DNA of 64,000 bases from JAKIVR01 sp035933635 (GTDB lineage Archaea > Thermoplasmatota > Thermoplasmata > Lutacidiplasmatales > UBA184). Within the stretch, counting starts at the first letter, position 1. Every line of letters begins with the position of its first letter. The position numbers and the translations under genes were made by a program. Location of the stretch: the NCBI GenBank assembly GCA_035933635.1, contig DASYYY010000021.1, positions 1 through 64,000 of the forward strand. The letters run 5' to 3'. Below, in pieces: positions 39,826 to 48,186 of the stretch. The notes under the pieces were generated by a model. That model saw only the letters and a list, made by a program, of their open reading frames with translations. It did no database searches and was not told the origin of the DNA.

Positions 39826-41451
39826 CTACGGCGCAGCTCCGGCGGAAGCGAGGGGGGAGGTCGGGAGCCCGCGCTCCAGGAGCTTGCGCACCCGGGGGAA
39901 CGAGCGGCCCAGGAGTTTTTCGGCCGAACGGAAGGCCACGAGGTCGCCGTCCTCGATGCTCCGCGTGACGAGCAGCGACAGGAGGACGATCCCGACGCCA
40001 ACGAAGTACAGCGGGTAGACGGCCCAGTAGGGCAGGTGGACGAAGTGGAGCGCCCCGAACAGCGGGATGCCGATGGCGAGCGAGGCGAGGAACGGCACCA
40101 CGAGCGTTCGACGGAAGGGCGTGATACGGTAGGCGAAGTAGAGATTGAGCAGGCCCGAGGTCGGGTACAGCGCGCGGGCGATCGTCCAGGCGATCGAGGC
40201 GCCCTGGAGCCCGAACGAGGGGATGAGCAGGAAACTCAGCAGGATGTTCGAGCCTGCCGAGACGACGGTGGTCATGAGCAGCGTCCGCGTCATCCCGAGC
40301 CCCGCCAGGCAGGAGTTGACCGGTCCGACCAGGACCGAGATCATCGAACCGATGGTGATCAACGACAGCGCGAGCGTGGCGTTCGGGAACGTCGCGTAGT
40401 TCCCACCGAACACCGCCTTGATCGACGGACCGGGGAGCAACGCGAACAGGAAGAACAGCGGGACCGTCACCACGAGGATCCAACGGGTCGAGGTCACGAA
40501 GACCTTGCGCAGCGCATCGATCTTCCCCTCCCGCTTGAGGCGCGCGGCGACGGGGAGGAAGATGTAGGTGAGCGCGCCGTTGCCCGCCAAGAGCAGTCGT
40601 CCGAGCGTCATCGCCGCCGCGTAGACCCCGACGTCGGTCTCGGGCCGGAACGCCCCCAGGATCAGCGTGTCGGCGTAGGCGGTGACGAACTGCATGGTCG
40701 TCACCCCCCACAGGGAGATCGACAGCCCGAACAGGCCCTCGATGGGCCGGTCCGGTATCGGGGCGTGGGGGAGCAGCGGCGGGAGGTTGCGCCAGGCGTA
40801 GATCAGGATCCCGATGAACATCGCGACGTTGGAGAGCAGCCACGCAAGGAGCGTGGCGAACAGGTTGAGGTGGAAGAGCAGAAAGATCCCGACGAAGGCC
40901 ACGAACGCGGCCGGCTGGGCGACCTGGTTGAACCAGGCGTTGGCCGAGGCGTTCTCGAACCCCTGGAAGATCGACGCGATGAACGTCGTCCCCAGCAGCA
41001 TCCCCAGCGTGATCGCGAACATCTGGAAGACCAGTGTCAGGTCCGCGTAGCTGGCGGGGTGGAACACGTGGGCGAGCTCCGGAGCGAGCAGGAAGATCGA
41101 CGTCGAGCTGATGATCGCGGCGGCGGAGGTGATGACGGCCCCGAGCCGCAGGACCTTGCGTCGCATCCCGGGGTCGGATTCGTAGGCGAGGGTCCGGGCG
41201 ATCGCCTGGTGCAGGCCCAGCAGCGCGACCAACGACAGGAACGCGGTGAGCGAGATGCCCAGGCTGAAGTCGCCGAACTCGTCGAGGCTGAGATTGCGGG
41301 CGACGGCCACCCGCCCGATGAAGCTGAACAAAAGGAGGAGGATCGTGCTGACGATCATCACCGACGTCCCGCGCCCGACGCTGATGATCGCCTCGGCGTG
41401 GTGGGGGTCAGCACCCCCCCGCGGGGCCGCGGTCTCCGGGCTCAACTCCAT
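39826..41451 (-). CDS. Polysaccharide/lipid-linked oligosaccharide flippase (MATE-like, Wzx type)
   Basis: 541 residues with about 14 predicted helices, beginning GRGTSVMIVSTILLLLFSFIGRVAVARNLSLDEFGDFSLGISL, the typical opening of the polysaccharide biosynthesis protein (Wzx/RfbX-like) family, and paired helices through the C-terminal half. Such proteins move undecaprenyl- or dolichol-linked glycans across the membrane. Located between the HAD gene and the GT4 gene. Together with the GT2, GT4 and GT-C-like proteins it makes a plausible surface glycan route, though which glycan is unknown. Confidence 0.87.
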   Translation of the reverse strand: MELSPETAAPRGGADPHHAEAIISVGRGTSVMIVSTILLLLFSFIGRVAVARNLSLDEFGDFSLGISLTAFLSLVALLGLHQAIARTLAYESDPGMRRKVLRLGAVITSAAAIISSTSIFLLAPELAHVFHPASYADLTLVFQMFAITLGMLLGTTFIASIFQGFENASANAWFNQVAQPAAFVAFVGIFLLFHLNLFATLLAWLLSNVAMFIGILIYAWRNLPPLLPHAPIPDRPIEGLFGLSISLWGVTTMQFVTAYADTLILGAFRPETDVGVYAAAMTLGRLLLAGNGALTYIFLPVAARLKREGKIDALRKVFVTSTRWILVVTVPLFFLFALLPGPSIKAVFGGNYATFPNATLALSLITIGSMISVLVGPVNSCLAGLGMTRTLLMTTVVSAGSNILLSFLLIPSFGLQGASIAWTIARALYPTSGLLNLYFAYRITPFRRTLVVPFLASLAIGIPLFGALHFVHLPYWAVYPLYFVGVGIVLLSLLVTRSIEDGDLVAFRSAEKLLGRSFPRVRKLLERGLPTSPLASAGAAP

Positions 41452-41556
41452 CCGGACCTCCTCTCGGGGGGCCCACGGTCCCCCGAACCTCCGTCCGGCC
41501 GGTCGGAGGTACCCGAGCGGTCCCCGGAGGCGATCCGAGGCGCGCTCACGCGCGGC

Positions 41557-42351
41557 TCACGCGGCGCCCGCCGCGAGTTCCTGGGAGATCGGGCAGGGCG
41601 AGGAGGCGAGCCCGGGACGTCGGCGCGCGGGGAACGGCTCGGTGCCGTCCAGCCACCGGCCCAGCTGCTCGGTCACCGGGTGGAACGTCTCGAACGGATA
41701 GAATGGAATGCCCCGCTGGGTGCAGATCTCCATCAGCCGGCGCCGCGCGAACACGAGGTCGGCTACCTCCGCGGCGTAGCGGTCCGTGCTGCCGTCCCCG
41801 ACGAAGACCTTGCGCGTGCCGTTCGGTGCTCGCGAGGCTCCCGCGACCGCCTGGGCCTTGCAGATGCCGCAGAGCCGGCAGGTCGGGTGGCCGTACGGGT
41901 GCTCGACTCTCAGGTGGCCCGCGGGATCCGGCACCGATGTGTCGCTGAGGAAAGGCACGTCGATGCCCTCGCGTTCGAGCACCGGACCGATGTAGAAATC
42001 GAGGCCCCCGGAAATGATCGTCGTGGGCACGTGGTGCGTCTTGAGGAGCGCCAGGAGTTCCCGCGCACCGGAACGGAGCGGCACCTCCCTCCGCACCCAG
42101 TCGGCCATCTCGGGCACCCGGGAGGCCGAGAGCAGGGCCGCCTCGCGCTCCCACGCCTGACGCAGGGTGATCTTCCCCGCGTGGAGCTCGAGGTCGACTT
42201 CGTTGGCGATCCGTTTGCCGTCCGGAACGAACTCCGCGATCAGGACGATCGCCACATTGGGGTCGACCAGCGTGCCATCGAAATCCAGGAACACCTCCAG
42301 CCCTGGGTGGGCCCGGTCGGTGGGAGGTTGCATGGGCCGCGGCATACGCAT
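41557..42351 (-). CDS. HAD superfamily phosphatase, MtnX/phosphoserine phosphatase-like
   Basis: 264 residues. FLDFDGTLVD has the nucleophile Asp and acid Asp, TTIISGGLDFYI is motif II, and KVFVGDGSTDRYAA is motif III, with a helical cap between (ELHAGKITLRQAWEREAAL). The order resembles 2-hydroxy-3-keto-5-methylthiopentenyl-1-phosphate phosphatase (MtnX) and phosphoserine phosphatase. A CRLCGICKA Cys triplet before motif III occurs in MtnX-like proteins. In this setting a sugar-phosphate phosphatase is possible. The start ATG at 42351 has AGGAGGT at 42361-42367 with ideal spacing; GTG 42357 and ATG 42333 are alternatives. Probable first gene of the HAD-flippase-GT4 set (105 nt gap to flippase). 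Confidence 0.8.
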   Translation of the reverse strand: MRMPRPMQPPTDRAHPGLEVFLDFDGTLVDPNVAIVLIAEFVPDGKRIANEVDLELHAGKITLRQAWEREAALLSASRVPEMADWVRREVPLRSGARELLALLKTHHVPTTIISGGLDFYIGPVLEREGIDVPFLSDTSVPDPAGHLRVEHPYGHPTCRLCGICKAQAVAGASRAPNGTRKVFVGDGSTDRYAAEVADLVFARRRLMEICTQRGIPFYPFETFHPVTEQLGRWLDGTEPFPARRRPGLASSPCPISQELAAGAA

Positions 42352-42439
42352 GGGCACATAACCTCCTGCGTGGAGTAGATACTAGGACTGTTCGGCCCGG
42401 GTCCCGGCTTTCCCATCGAGTCGATCGGAGTCCTATTTC

Positions 42440-45205
42440 CTAGTCGTTCCGAGGCGGTAGGCGCGGACGGAGGAGCACGTAGGCCAACCCCCCGCCGAGG
42501 ACGGCGGCCATGATCAGAGCGAGGATGGCCAAGTCCTCCCAGGACCCGCCGGCGGGACTCGGACCACCCCCCGAGTTGGTCGTCGGGGTCGCGGGCGCGA
42601 GGCTCGTGACCGTCAGGGTGGCCGATTGGTTGGCGCCCCCGCCCGAGTCCGTGATCAGCGCATAGACCGTCTGGGTGCTACCCGCCTTGCCGACGGTCAG
42701 GTTCGCCGTCCAGCCGCTGGAGAACGCTACCCCGCCCGAGTACCAGACCACGGTGTAGGGCGCGGTTCCGCCTCCGACGAGGATCCCGAGCGGGACGACC
42801 GACCCCTCCACCGCCCGGAGCGTGGACAACGCCGGTCGGGAGCCGTTCTCGAGGACGTCGGTGATCGGTCCGGCCACGGCGAAGGACCGGTTCAGGGAGT
42901 GGCCTACCGCCCCGAGCGCGTCGGTGACCGACACGTTCACGCTGATCTGGGAGCCCCCGGTCGCGGTGAGCGAGAACGGCTGTTGGCACGAGCGCGCCGG
43001 CCCGTCAACGGCCCCATCGACCCGCCAGGTGCAGTTGAACGGCGCCGACCCCCCGGAGACCGTCGCGTTGAGGCTGATCGACCCGCCCAGGTCGATCCCG
43101 GGCGAGCTCGTTGCGATGGCGACGGTCGGGGCCGGCAACACAAGCACCGAAGCGACCTCGAAGCTGGCCGCGTCCCCCACGCCATCGAAGAGCGAGGCCT
43201 GCACCGTGTAGGTGCCGGCGGCGTCCGGTGTGCACGACAGCGCCGTGGTGTTGGCCGAACGGCATCCCGACGGCAGACCCGACCAGGTGATCGTCGGTAC
43301 CCCCAGGCCCCCCAGGATGCGGACGTAGAACACCGTGGTCTCCCCGACCTCGACCTCCGAGCGCGAGACCGAGCCCCCGGCCGCGAGCGGAGCGGTCAGG
43401 GTATTGGTCACCACCGTGGCGGCGTAGTTCGGGCCGGGGGGGTCGACGCCCGAGGCCACCACGACGTGGACGTAGGACGATTGGAGCCCCGCCGAGGTCG
43501 ACGTCAGGGAGTACTCCCGGGGGGCGGAGGTCGACACCCCGCTGACGCTGATGATGACGGGCGCGCCGCCCGAGGTTTGGATCTCATCGACCCCGCCGAA
43601 GACCCCGTCGGCACCGGCCAGCTCGTCCAGCACGCTGGTGCCCTCCTGGCCGGGCCCTCCGGGGCTGGTCGTGAGGGTCGACTCGTTCCAGACCTGGATG
43701 CCGTTGAGGAAGGAGTTGTTGAAGGCGATGTAGATCGGGTAGGAGCCGTTCGTCGTGGCGATCTCCTTCTGCTCGCCGCCCATGTCCACGCGAAACGGCG
43801 CGTCGAAGCTGTGGTTGACGAAGGTCGTCCCGTTCGCGCCGCTCTCGACGGTGGATCCGACGGTCCGGGAGTCCATCGAGACGTTGTCCCAGCTCTCGGA
43901 GGAAGCGGTCGTCGTTGTGATGTTCGAGCTGAACAACTGGGAGACCGTCGCGTTCAGGTAGTAGACCCCGTTCGTCGAGGTGACGAGCGTGCTGGCCGAG
44001 TAGTTCGCTCGGCCCACCTGTTGGATGGTCCCTCCGACGGCCCGCGCGGGTCCGACGGTGATCTGGTGCGATTCGGACTGCAGGCTCGCCCCCGTCACGT
44101 TCGGGTCGGTGTAGAGCAACAACGATCCGCGGCACAGCCAGTTGTTGGCCGGGGCGGTGCCGATCCCGGTGAACGTCGCGGTGAGCGTGTGGGGACCCTC
44201 CAGGAACGGCAGCCAGGCACTGACGTCGAAGTGCTGGGGGGGGTTGTCGACGGTGGCCACCGCGGTCACCGGTCGCCACAGGAACAGATCGCTCCCGCCC
44301 GTGTTGATGAACGGGAACGGGTAGAGCGTCGCGATCGGGGTGGAGTTCGAGGTGACCGTGACCGACCGGAACGCCGGTGCGGCGTCGTACCAGAACTCGT
44401 CCCCCGAAGGATTGAACCCGTAGGTGAACACCTCCATCGTCGCGTTGACGACATCCGGCGGAAGCGAGACGGTCTGGCTCTCCGAGGGGGACGCGGCGCT
44501 CTGGCCGGGGCCGGCGTTCCAGAGCGGGATGAGCTCGTTGGGCACCTGGGGAGCGGTCCCTCCGGCCGGCACCGGATAGAAGCTCAACGTCAGATTGGCG
44601 AGGAAGTAGCCACCCGCGAGGGTCGCCGCCCCCAAGAAGAACTGGATCGTCGCCGAACCCCGGAGTAGGGTCGAGTACTCGGTCACGTCCTTGCGAACGG
44701 TCCAGGTGCCGTACTCGGGGGAGGTGCCGAAGAGTACCGGGACTTTGTCGACGTAAGCGCGGTAGGAGGAATCGTACACCCCGTTGACGACCGTCCCGAC
44801 ATAGGTCAGGACGATGCGCGACCAGGTCCCATTGGGCAGGTCGAACGTCTGGTTCAGGCAGCAGTTCTTCAGGTCGGTGGCCAACGTGACGACGGTCGGC
44901 GTGGTGTCCGGGACCGACGGCGGCGCCTCCACCGACGCCACCGAGGACGCGAGGGGCGCGAACGGAGCCGAGGGTCCGGGCGCGAGCGTCATGTTGAGGT
45001 CGGGGCGTACCGACCAGGGGACCGTCGCCGGTAGCTCCGAAGCTGACCAGGGCGATGTCGCCGCGTGTACCGAGTGTCCGGGTACATGTAGGGGCGGCGG
45101 TGCCGCGGGCCCCGGGTGGTCCGTGGTCGCCGCCGCAAGATTCGGGGCGACCAGGAGCAGAACAATCCACGAGCCGAGCGCGACGATCGCGAGCCGGTGG
45201 CGCAT
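42440..45205 (-). CDS. Secreted, anchored PNGase A-like peptide N-glycosidase with Ig-like domains
   Basis: 921 residues. Signal peptide (LAIVALGSWIVLLLVAPNLAAA). Residues about 105-460 resemble peptide-N4-(N-acetyl-beta-glucosaminyl)asparagine amidase A: WSRIVLTYVGTVVNGVYDSSYRAYVDKVPVLFGTSPEYGTWTVRKDVTEYSTLLRG is the diagnostic block (hhxYxGxxxxxxyDRxxxxxxxxxxhhxGTTxEPxxxGxxWxxxKDVTxYxxLL), followed by a second jelly-roll-like half. Members release N-glycans from glycoproteins. Later come Ig-like domains, one with LPSGCRSANTTALSCTP, and a C-terminal helix (LAILALIMAAVLGGGLAYVLL) with basic tail. It is divergent from ilvE. An archaeal surface protein with an amidase of this kind suggests trimming of the cell's own or prey glycoproteins. 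Confidence 0.78.
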   Translation of the reverse strand: MRHRLAIVALGSWIVLLLVAPNLAAATTDHPGPAAPPPLHVPGHSVHAATSPWSASELPATVPWSVRPDLNMTLAPGPSAPFAPLASSVASVEAPPSVPDTTPTVVTLATDLKNCCLNQTFDLPNGTWSRIVLTYVGTVVNGVYDSSYRAYVDKVPVLFGTSPEYGTWTVRKDVTEYSTLLRGSATIQFFLGAATLAGGYFLANLTLSFYPVPAGGTAPQVPNELIPLWNAGPGQSAASPSESQTVSLPPDVVNATMEVFTYGFNPSGDEFWYDAAPAFRSVTVTSNSTPIATLYPFPFINTGGSDLFLWRPVTAVATVDNPPQHFDVSAWLPFLEGPHTLTATFTGIGTAPANNWLCRGSLLLYTDPNVTGASLQSESHQITVGPARAVGGTIQQVGRANYSASTLVTSTNGVYYLNATVSQLFSSNITTTTASSESWDNVSMDSRTVGSTVESGANGTTFVNHSFDAPFRVDMGGEQKEIATTNGSYPIYIAFNNSFLNGIQVWNESTLTTSPGGPGQEGTSVLDELAGADGVFGGVDEIQTSGGAPVIISVSGVSTSAPREYSLTSTSAGLQSSYVHVVVASGVDPPGPNYAATVVTNTLTAPLAAGGSVSRSEVEVGETTVFYVRILGGLGVPTITWSGLPSGCRSANTTALSCTPDAAGTYTVQASLFDGVGDAASFEVASVLVLPAPTVAIATSSPGIDLGGSISLNATVSGGSAPFNCTWRVDGAVDGPARSCQQPFSLTATGGSQISVNVSVTDALGAVGHSLNRSFAVAGPITDVLENGSRPALSTLRAVEGSVVPLGILVGGGTAPYTVVWYSGGVAFSSGWTANLTVGKAGSTQTVYALITDSGGGANQSATLTVTSLAPATPTTNSGGGPSPAGGSWEDLAILALIMAAVLGGGLAYVLLRPRLPPRND

Positions 45206-45306
45206 GCCAAGGCCTCACGCCTCGCTTGGCTTCAAGCCTCGCGCGCCGGGCGGCCGGTTCCGCGGCCGACCGTACGAGCGCGGGCGGGGGGCGGCGGAGA
45301 CTCACA

Positions 45307-45314
45307 CTTTTTAG
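45307..45314 (+). promoter_or_regulatory. TATA box for the mini-ORF/aminotransferase transcript
   Basis: CTTTTTAG is centred 26 bp before the ATG at 45337, the start of a 15-codon ORF. Confidence 0.55.
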
Positions 45315-45336
45315 GTCGCCCCCCTATTGGACTGCC

Positions 45337-45384
45337 ATGCCCGCAGCCGCGCCCGTTCCGGTGGAGGTCCGCCTGCACCCATGA
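45337..45384 (+). CDS. 15-codon leader ORF coupled to the branched-chain aminotransferase
   Basis: ATG 45337 is at perfect leaderless distance from the TATA box. It reads MPAAAPVPVEVRLHP and stops at TGA 45382-45384, overlapping ATG 45381 as ATGA. The 3' part contains GGAGGT, 12 nt before the main ATG. Three Val and one Leu in 15 codons invite the idea of translational sensing of branched-chain amino acids, but this is speculation. Confidence 0.5.
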   Translation: MPAAAPVPVEVRLHP

Positions 45385-46361
45385 TGACCAACGAGGCGAA
45401 GAAGATCTGGATGGATGGCGAGCTCGTCGACGCGGCGTCGGCGCACGTCCACATCCTCAGTCATACGCTCCACTACGGGGTCGGTGCGTTCGAGGGGATC
45501 CGCGGGTATCGTACGCCGGAGGGCGCGGCGATCTTCCGGCTCGATGACCACGTCCGCCGCCTGATCACCTCCGCGCGGCTGTACAAGATGCCGCTCTCCT
45601 ACAGCCACGAGGAGATCGTCCGCGCCATCGTCGAGACCCAGGCGGCGAACGACATCGTCCCGTCCTACATCCGCCCGATCGTCTACCGCGGTGAGCCCGC
45701 CCTCGGGGTCAAGAACATGAAGGGCCGGGTCTCGCTCGCCGTGGCCGCGATCCCGGCGAAGAAGTACCTGGGGGAGGGATCCGACGCCGGCGTGCGGGCC
45801 AAGATCTCCCCCTACCGCAAGCCCCACTCGGACGCGATCCCGTCGTTCGCCAAGTCGGTGGGCAACTACATCAACAGCTACCTCGCCGGCGTTGATGCCG
45901 CACAGGACGGCTACGAGGAGGCGATCCTGCTCGACCAGAACGGCTACCTCGCCGAGGGCACCGGGGAGAACCTCTTCCTCGTCCGTGAGGGGACCGTCTA
46001 CACCCCGGGTCTCGAGTCCGACATCCTCCTCGGCATCACCCGCAGTTCGGTGATGACCATCGCGGAGGACCTCGGCTACCGGGTCGTTCCCAAGCTGTTG
46101 TCGATGAACGAGCTCCTCACCGCCGACGAGGTGTTCTTCTCGGGCACCTACGCCGAGATCGCCCCGGTGCGGGAGATCAGCCACTACACCGTCGGCAATG
46201 GCAAGGTCGGCCCCATCACCAAGGAGATCATGCAGGTCTTCTACCGGGTCGTCGCCGGCAAGGAGTCGAAGTACGCCCACTGGCTCCATCCGGTGCCGCC
46301 GCTCGTCGCGCCCACCCCGGTCGCGACGCCGCGCCGCACGGCCGGTCGTACCGCCGCGTAG
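45381..46361 (+). CDS. ilvE: Branched-chain amino acid aminotransferase
   Basis: 326 residues, fold type IV PLP aminotransferase. HTLHYGVGAFEGIRGY (about residue 33), RLDDHVRRLITSARLYKM, SFAKSVGNYINSYLA with the PLP Lys (about 158), EEAILLDQNGYLAEGTGENLFLV and the PLP-phosphate loop LLGITRSSVM (about 225) are all typical of IlvE. It interconverts Val, Leu and Ile with their 2-oxo acids using glutamate. Two consecutive ATG codons (45381, 45384) are possible starts. The gene is preceded by a coupled 15-codon ORF from a leaderless promoter. Confidence 0.93.
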   Translation: MMTNEAKKIWMDGELVDAASAHVHILSHTLHYGVGAFEGIRGYRTPEGAAIFRLDDHVRRLITSARLYKMPLSYSHEEIVRAIVETQAANDIVPSYIRPIVYRGEPALGVKNMKGRVSLAVAAIPAKKYLGEGSDAGVRAKISPYRKPHSDAIPSFAKSVGNYINSYLAGVDAAQDGYEEAILLDQNGYLAEGTGENLFLVREGTVYTPGLESDILLGITRSSVMTIAEDLGYRVVPKLLSMNELLTADEVFFSGTYAEIAPVREISHYTVGNGKVGPITKEIMQVFYRVVAGKESKYAHWLHPVPPLVAPTPVATPRRTAGRTAA

Positions 46362-46407
46362 GCACCGCGCGAGCGTCCGCGAACGGGCGGACGGGCCGTT
46401 CCGGTGG

Positions 46408-47808
46408 TCACTCCGGGTCGGGGTCGGACCCGTCGCCGTCTTCGGACGACGGCACGTCCGCGGCCGCCGCACGATCGGCGTCGACCTTGCGGATCTTCTC
46501 GGCGAGCGTCTCGCCCTTGGGGGTCAGGCGGTAGACGTTGAGCCGGCGCGTCGATCCCTGGACGTGGCGAACGTCGAGGACGATCAGGTGCGAGTAGGTC
46601 AATCGACGCAGCACGTTGGAGAGCAGGCTCTGTTGAACCCCGAGCGTCTCGACCATCCCGGCCTGCGTGAACGCCTGCGTCGCCACCTCCTCCGTACCCA
46701 GCCGGGGCTGGGCGTAGAGGTGGAGAAGCACGCGGTGCGAGAGCTTCACGCGGACCTCCCGGGGAGGGGCGGAGAGGATCCGGTCCGCCGGCATCGGCAC
46801 GATGCTCGTGCTGCTCTCGAGCTCGCCGGCGGTGCCCGCGAGCACGTCGAACTCCCGGTCGGAAAGGTCGAGGAACTTGCTGCGGTACATCTCGGCCGGA
46901 TAGCGGGAAGGCTCGGAGGTCACGAGCTCGGTCGGCGGGGCCGGACGCAGACCCGGCGCAACCGACCGGCGCACCGGCCCGCCCCGCGGTGCCGGCTCGT
47001 ACAGCTCGGCGACATCGAGTTCGGCGTCGGGGTCGTCGTCGGAACTGAACTTCGGGGCGCGGCCCCGCACGTACAGCGCGGCACCCGCCGAGGCGGCGAC
47101 CATCGTGCCCAGGAGCGTGAAGATCGTGATCGTACCGAGGCTGAGCGAACCGTTGGACGGACCGGCGCTGGCCGCCAGCACCTGGATCGTGACGGTGGCG
47201 TTGGAGACGTCGTGGTAGGTGTCGACCACGGTGAAGACGGCGTGGTAAATGCCGGGAATGGAGTAGGTGTAGGCCAAGCTCTCGCCCGACGCATAGTGGT
47301 TGTCGCCGAAGCTCCAACCGATCTGGGTGAACGTGCCGCTGCCTCCCGTGATCGTTCCGGTGAGCTCGACGGTGAGCGGCGCGACGCCCTCGGTGGGCGA
47401 ACCGCTGGCGGTGACCACGAGTTGCGCGGGGGTGGTCTGGATGGCCACCGAGCAGGCGCCGGACCGCGTGCCCGACTGGACCGTCACGGTCGATTGGAAG
47501 TTCCCGACGGTCTCGAAAGTGTGGCCAAGGGTGAGCGAGCCGGTCCCCGAGCCGTTCGAGTAGGTTCCATCCCCGAAGCTCCAAGACACGCTGGTCGGCG
47601 TGCCCCAGTAGACGGTCAGGACGAAGTCGACGGTGTACGGTGCCGGGCCCGTGGTCCCGGACAGGTCGAGCCGCAGGCCGTTGGAGCAATTGACGCCGGC
47701 CGCGGGATGGGAGGTGATCGGTTGTGCCGTGGCCGAGGCGGCACAGAGCAAGCTCACGAAGCCGGCGCCGATGACCAGGAGGGACAGCCGGAGCGCCGGG
47801 CTCGCCAT
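46408..47808 (-). CDS. Membrane-anchored one-component regulator: PKD ectodomain, one membrane helix, winged helix inside
   Basis: 466 residues. Signal peptide (LRLSLLVIGAGFVSLLCAASATA), two PKD-type domains (VSWSFGDGTYSNGSGTGSLTLGHTF and IGWSFGDNHYASGESLAYTYSIPG, each with the WSFGD core), a membrane helix (IFTLLGTMVAASAGAALYV, about residue 235), an acidic/Pro-rich linker and a C-terminal MarR/GntR-like winged helix (VLLHLYAQPRLGTEEVATQAFTQAGMVETLGVQQSLLSNVLRRLTYSHLI, about residues 360-410) with a basic wing. This topology would let an outside ligand control DNA binding without phosphorylation. The start at 47808 is 5 nt after the stop of a small membrane protein; ATG 47838 is an alternative. 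Target genes are unknown. Confidence 0.75.
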   Translation of the reverse strand: MASPALRLSLLVIGAGFVSLLCAASATAQPITSHPAAGVNCSNGLRLDLSGTTGPAPYTVDFVLTVYWGTPTSVSWSFGDGTYSNGSGTGSLTLGHTFETVGNFQSTVTVQSGTRSGACSVAIQTTPAQLVVTASGSPTEGVAPLTVELTGTITGGSGTFTQIGWSFGDNHYASGESLAYTYSIPGIYHAVFTVVDTYHDVSNATVTIQVLAASAGPSNGSLSLGTITIFTLLGTMVAASAGAALYVRGRAPKFSSDDDPDAELDVAELYEPAPRGGPVRRSVAPGLRPAPPTELVTSEPSRYPAEMYRSKFLDLSDREFDVLAGTAGELESSTSIVPMPADRILSAPPREVRVKLSHRVLLHLYAQPRLGTEEVATQAFTQAGMVETLGVQQSLLSNVLRRLTYSHLIVLDVRHVQGSTRRLNVYRLTPKGETLAEKIRKVDADRAAAADVPSSEDGDGSDPDPE

Positions 47809-47812
47809 CGAG

Positions 47813-48109
47813 TTATCCGTCGCTTCGCGGTGGCCCATCGTCGCCGATGGGGTCCGCGTCCCGGGTCTCGCGTCGCTTCTGCACGTACCGGTACCAGGCT
47901 ACGAGGGTGAATATCGCCGTGGCCCACGCCGGCACCCCCACCACGAGGAGGAGCATAAAGTTCGTGTTGGGCGTGGGCAGGGTATCCAGCATCTGGAGCG
48001 AGGCGATCCCGACCAGTCCGGCGGCGACACCGGGGGCTACGAGGGCCGGGCATGCGGTCGCCCGAGGGGGCCGGAAATGCCGACGGCCGTGGGGCGCGAG
48101 CCCCCGCAT
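47813..48109 (-). CDS. Small membrane protein, probable partner of the anchored regulator
   Basis: 98 residues with two hydrophobic helices (ALVAPGVAAGLVGIASLQML and NFMLLLVVGVPAWATAIFTLVAWY) and a charged C-terminal tail. No family recognised. It is well supported as a gene: TATATA at 48133-48138 lies 26 bp before the ATG at 48109 (leaderless), and the regulator gene follows directly, so it is the first gene of that transcript. It could modulate or anchor the regulator. Confidence 0.68.
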   Translation of the reverse strand: MRGLAPHGRRHFRPPRATACPALVAPGVAAGLVGIASLQMLDTLPTPNTNFMLLLVVGVPAWATAIFTLVAWYRYVQKRRETRDADPIGDDGPPRSDG

Positions 48110-48130
48110 GATGTGGGATGCGGTTCTACA

Positions 48131-48139
48131 CCTATATAC
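48131..48139 (-). promoter_or_regulatory. TATA box of the small membrane protein/regulator transcript
   Basis: GGTATATAGG-type box on the minus strand, 26 bp before ATG 48109. Confidence 0.6.
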
Positions 48140-48186
48140 CGTGTCATTTCGACGACCAAAGTGGGAAGTTCCGCCGCGATGCGGAC

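Noticed and set aside
38779..42378. Plus-strand open frame of about 1200 codons across the glycan cluster
   Set aside because: It runs antisense through the GT4, flippase and HAD genes, all of which have clear family motifs; composition is typical of a shadow frame.
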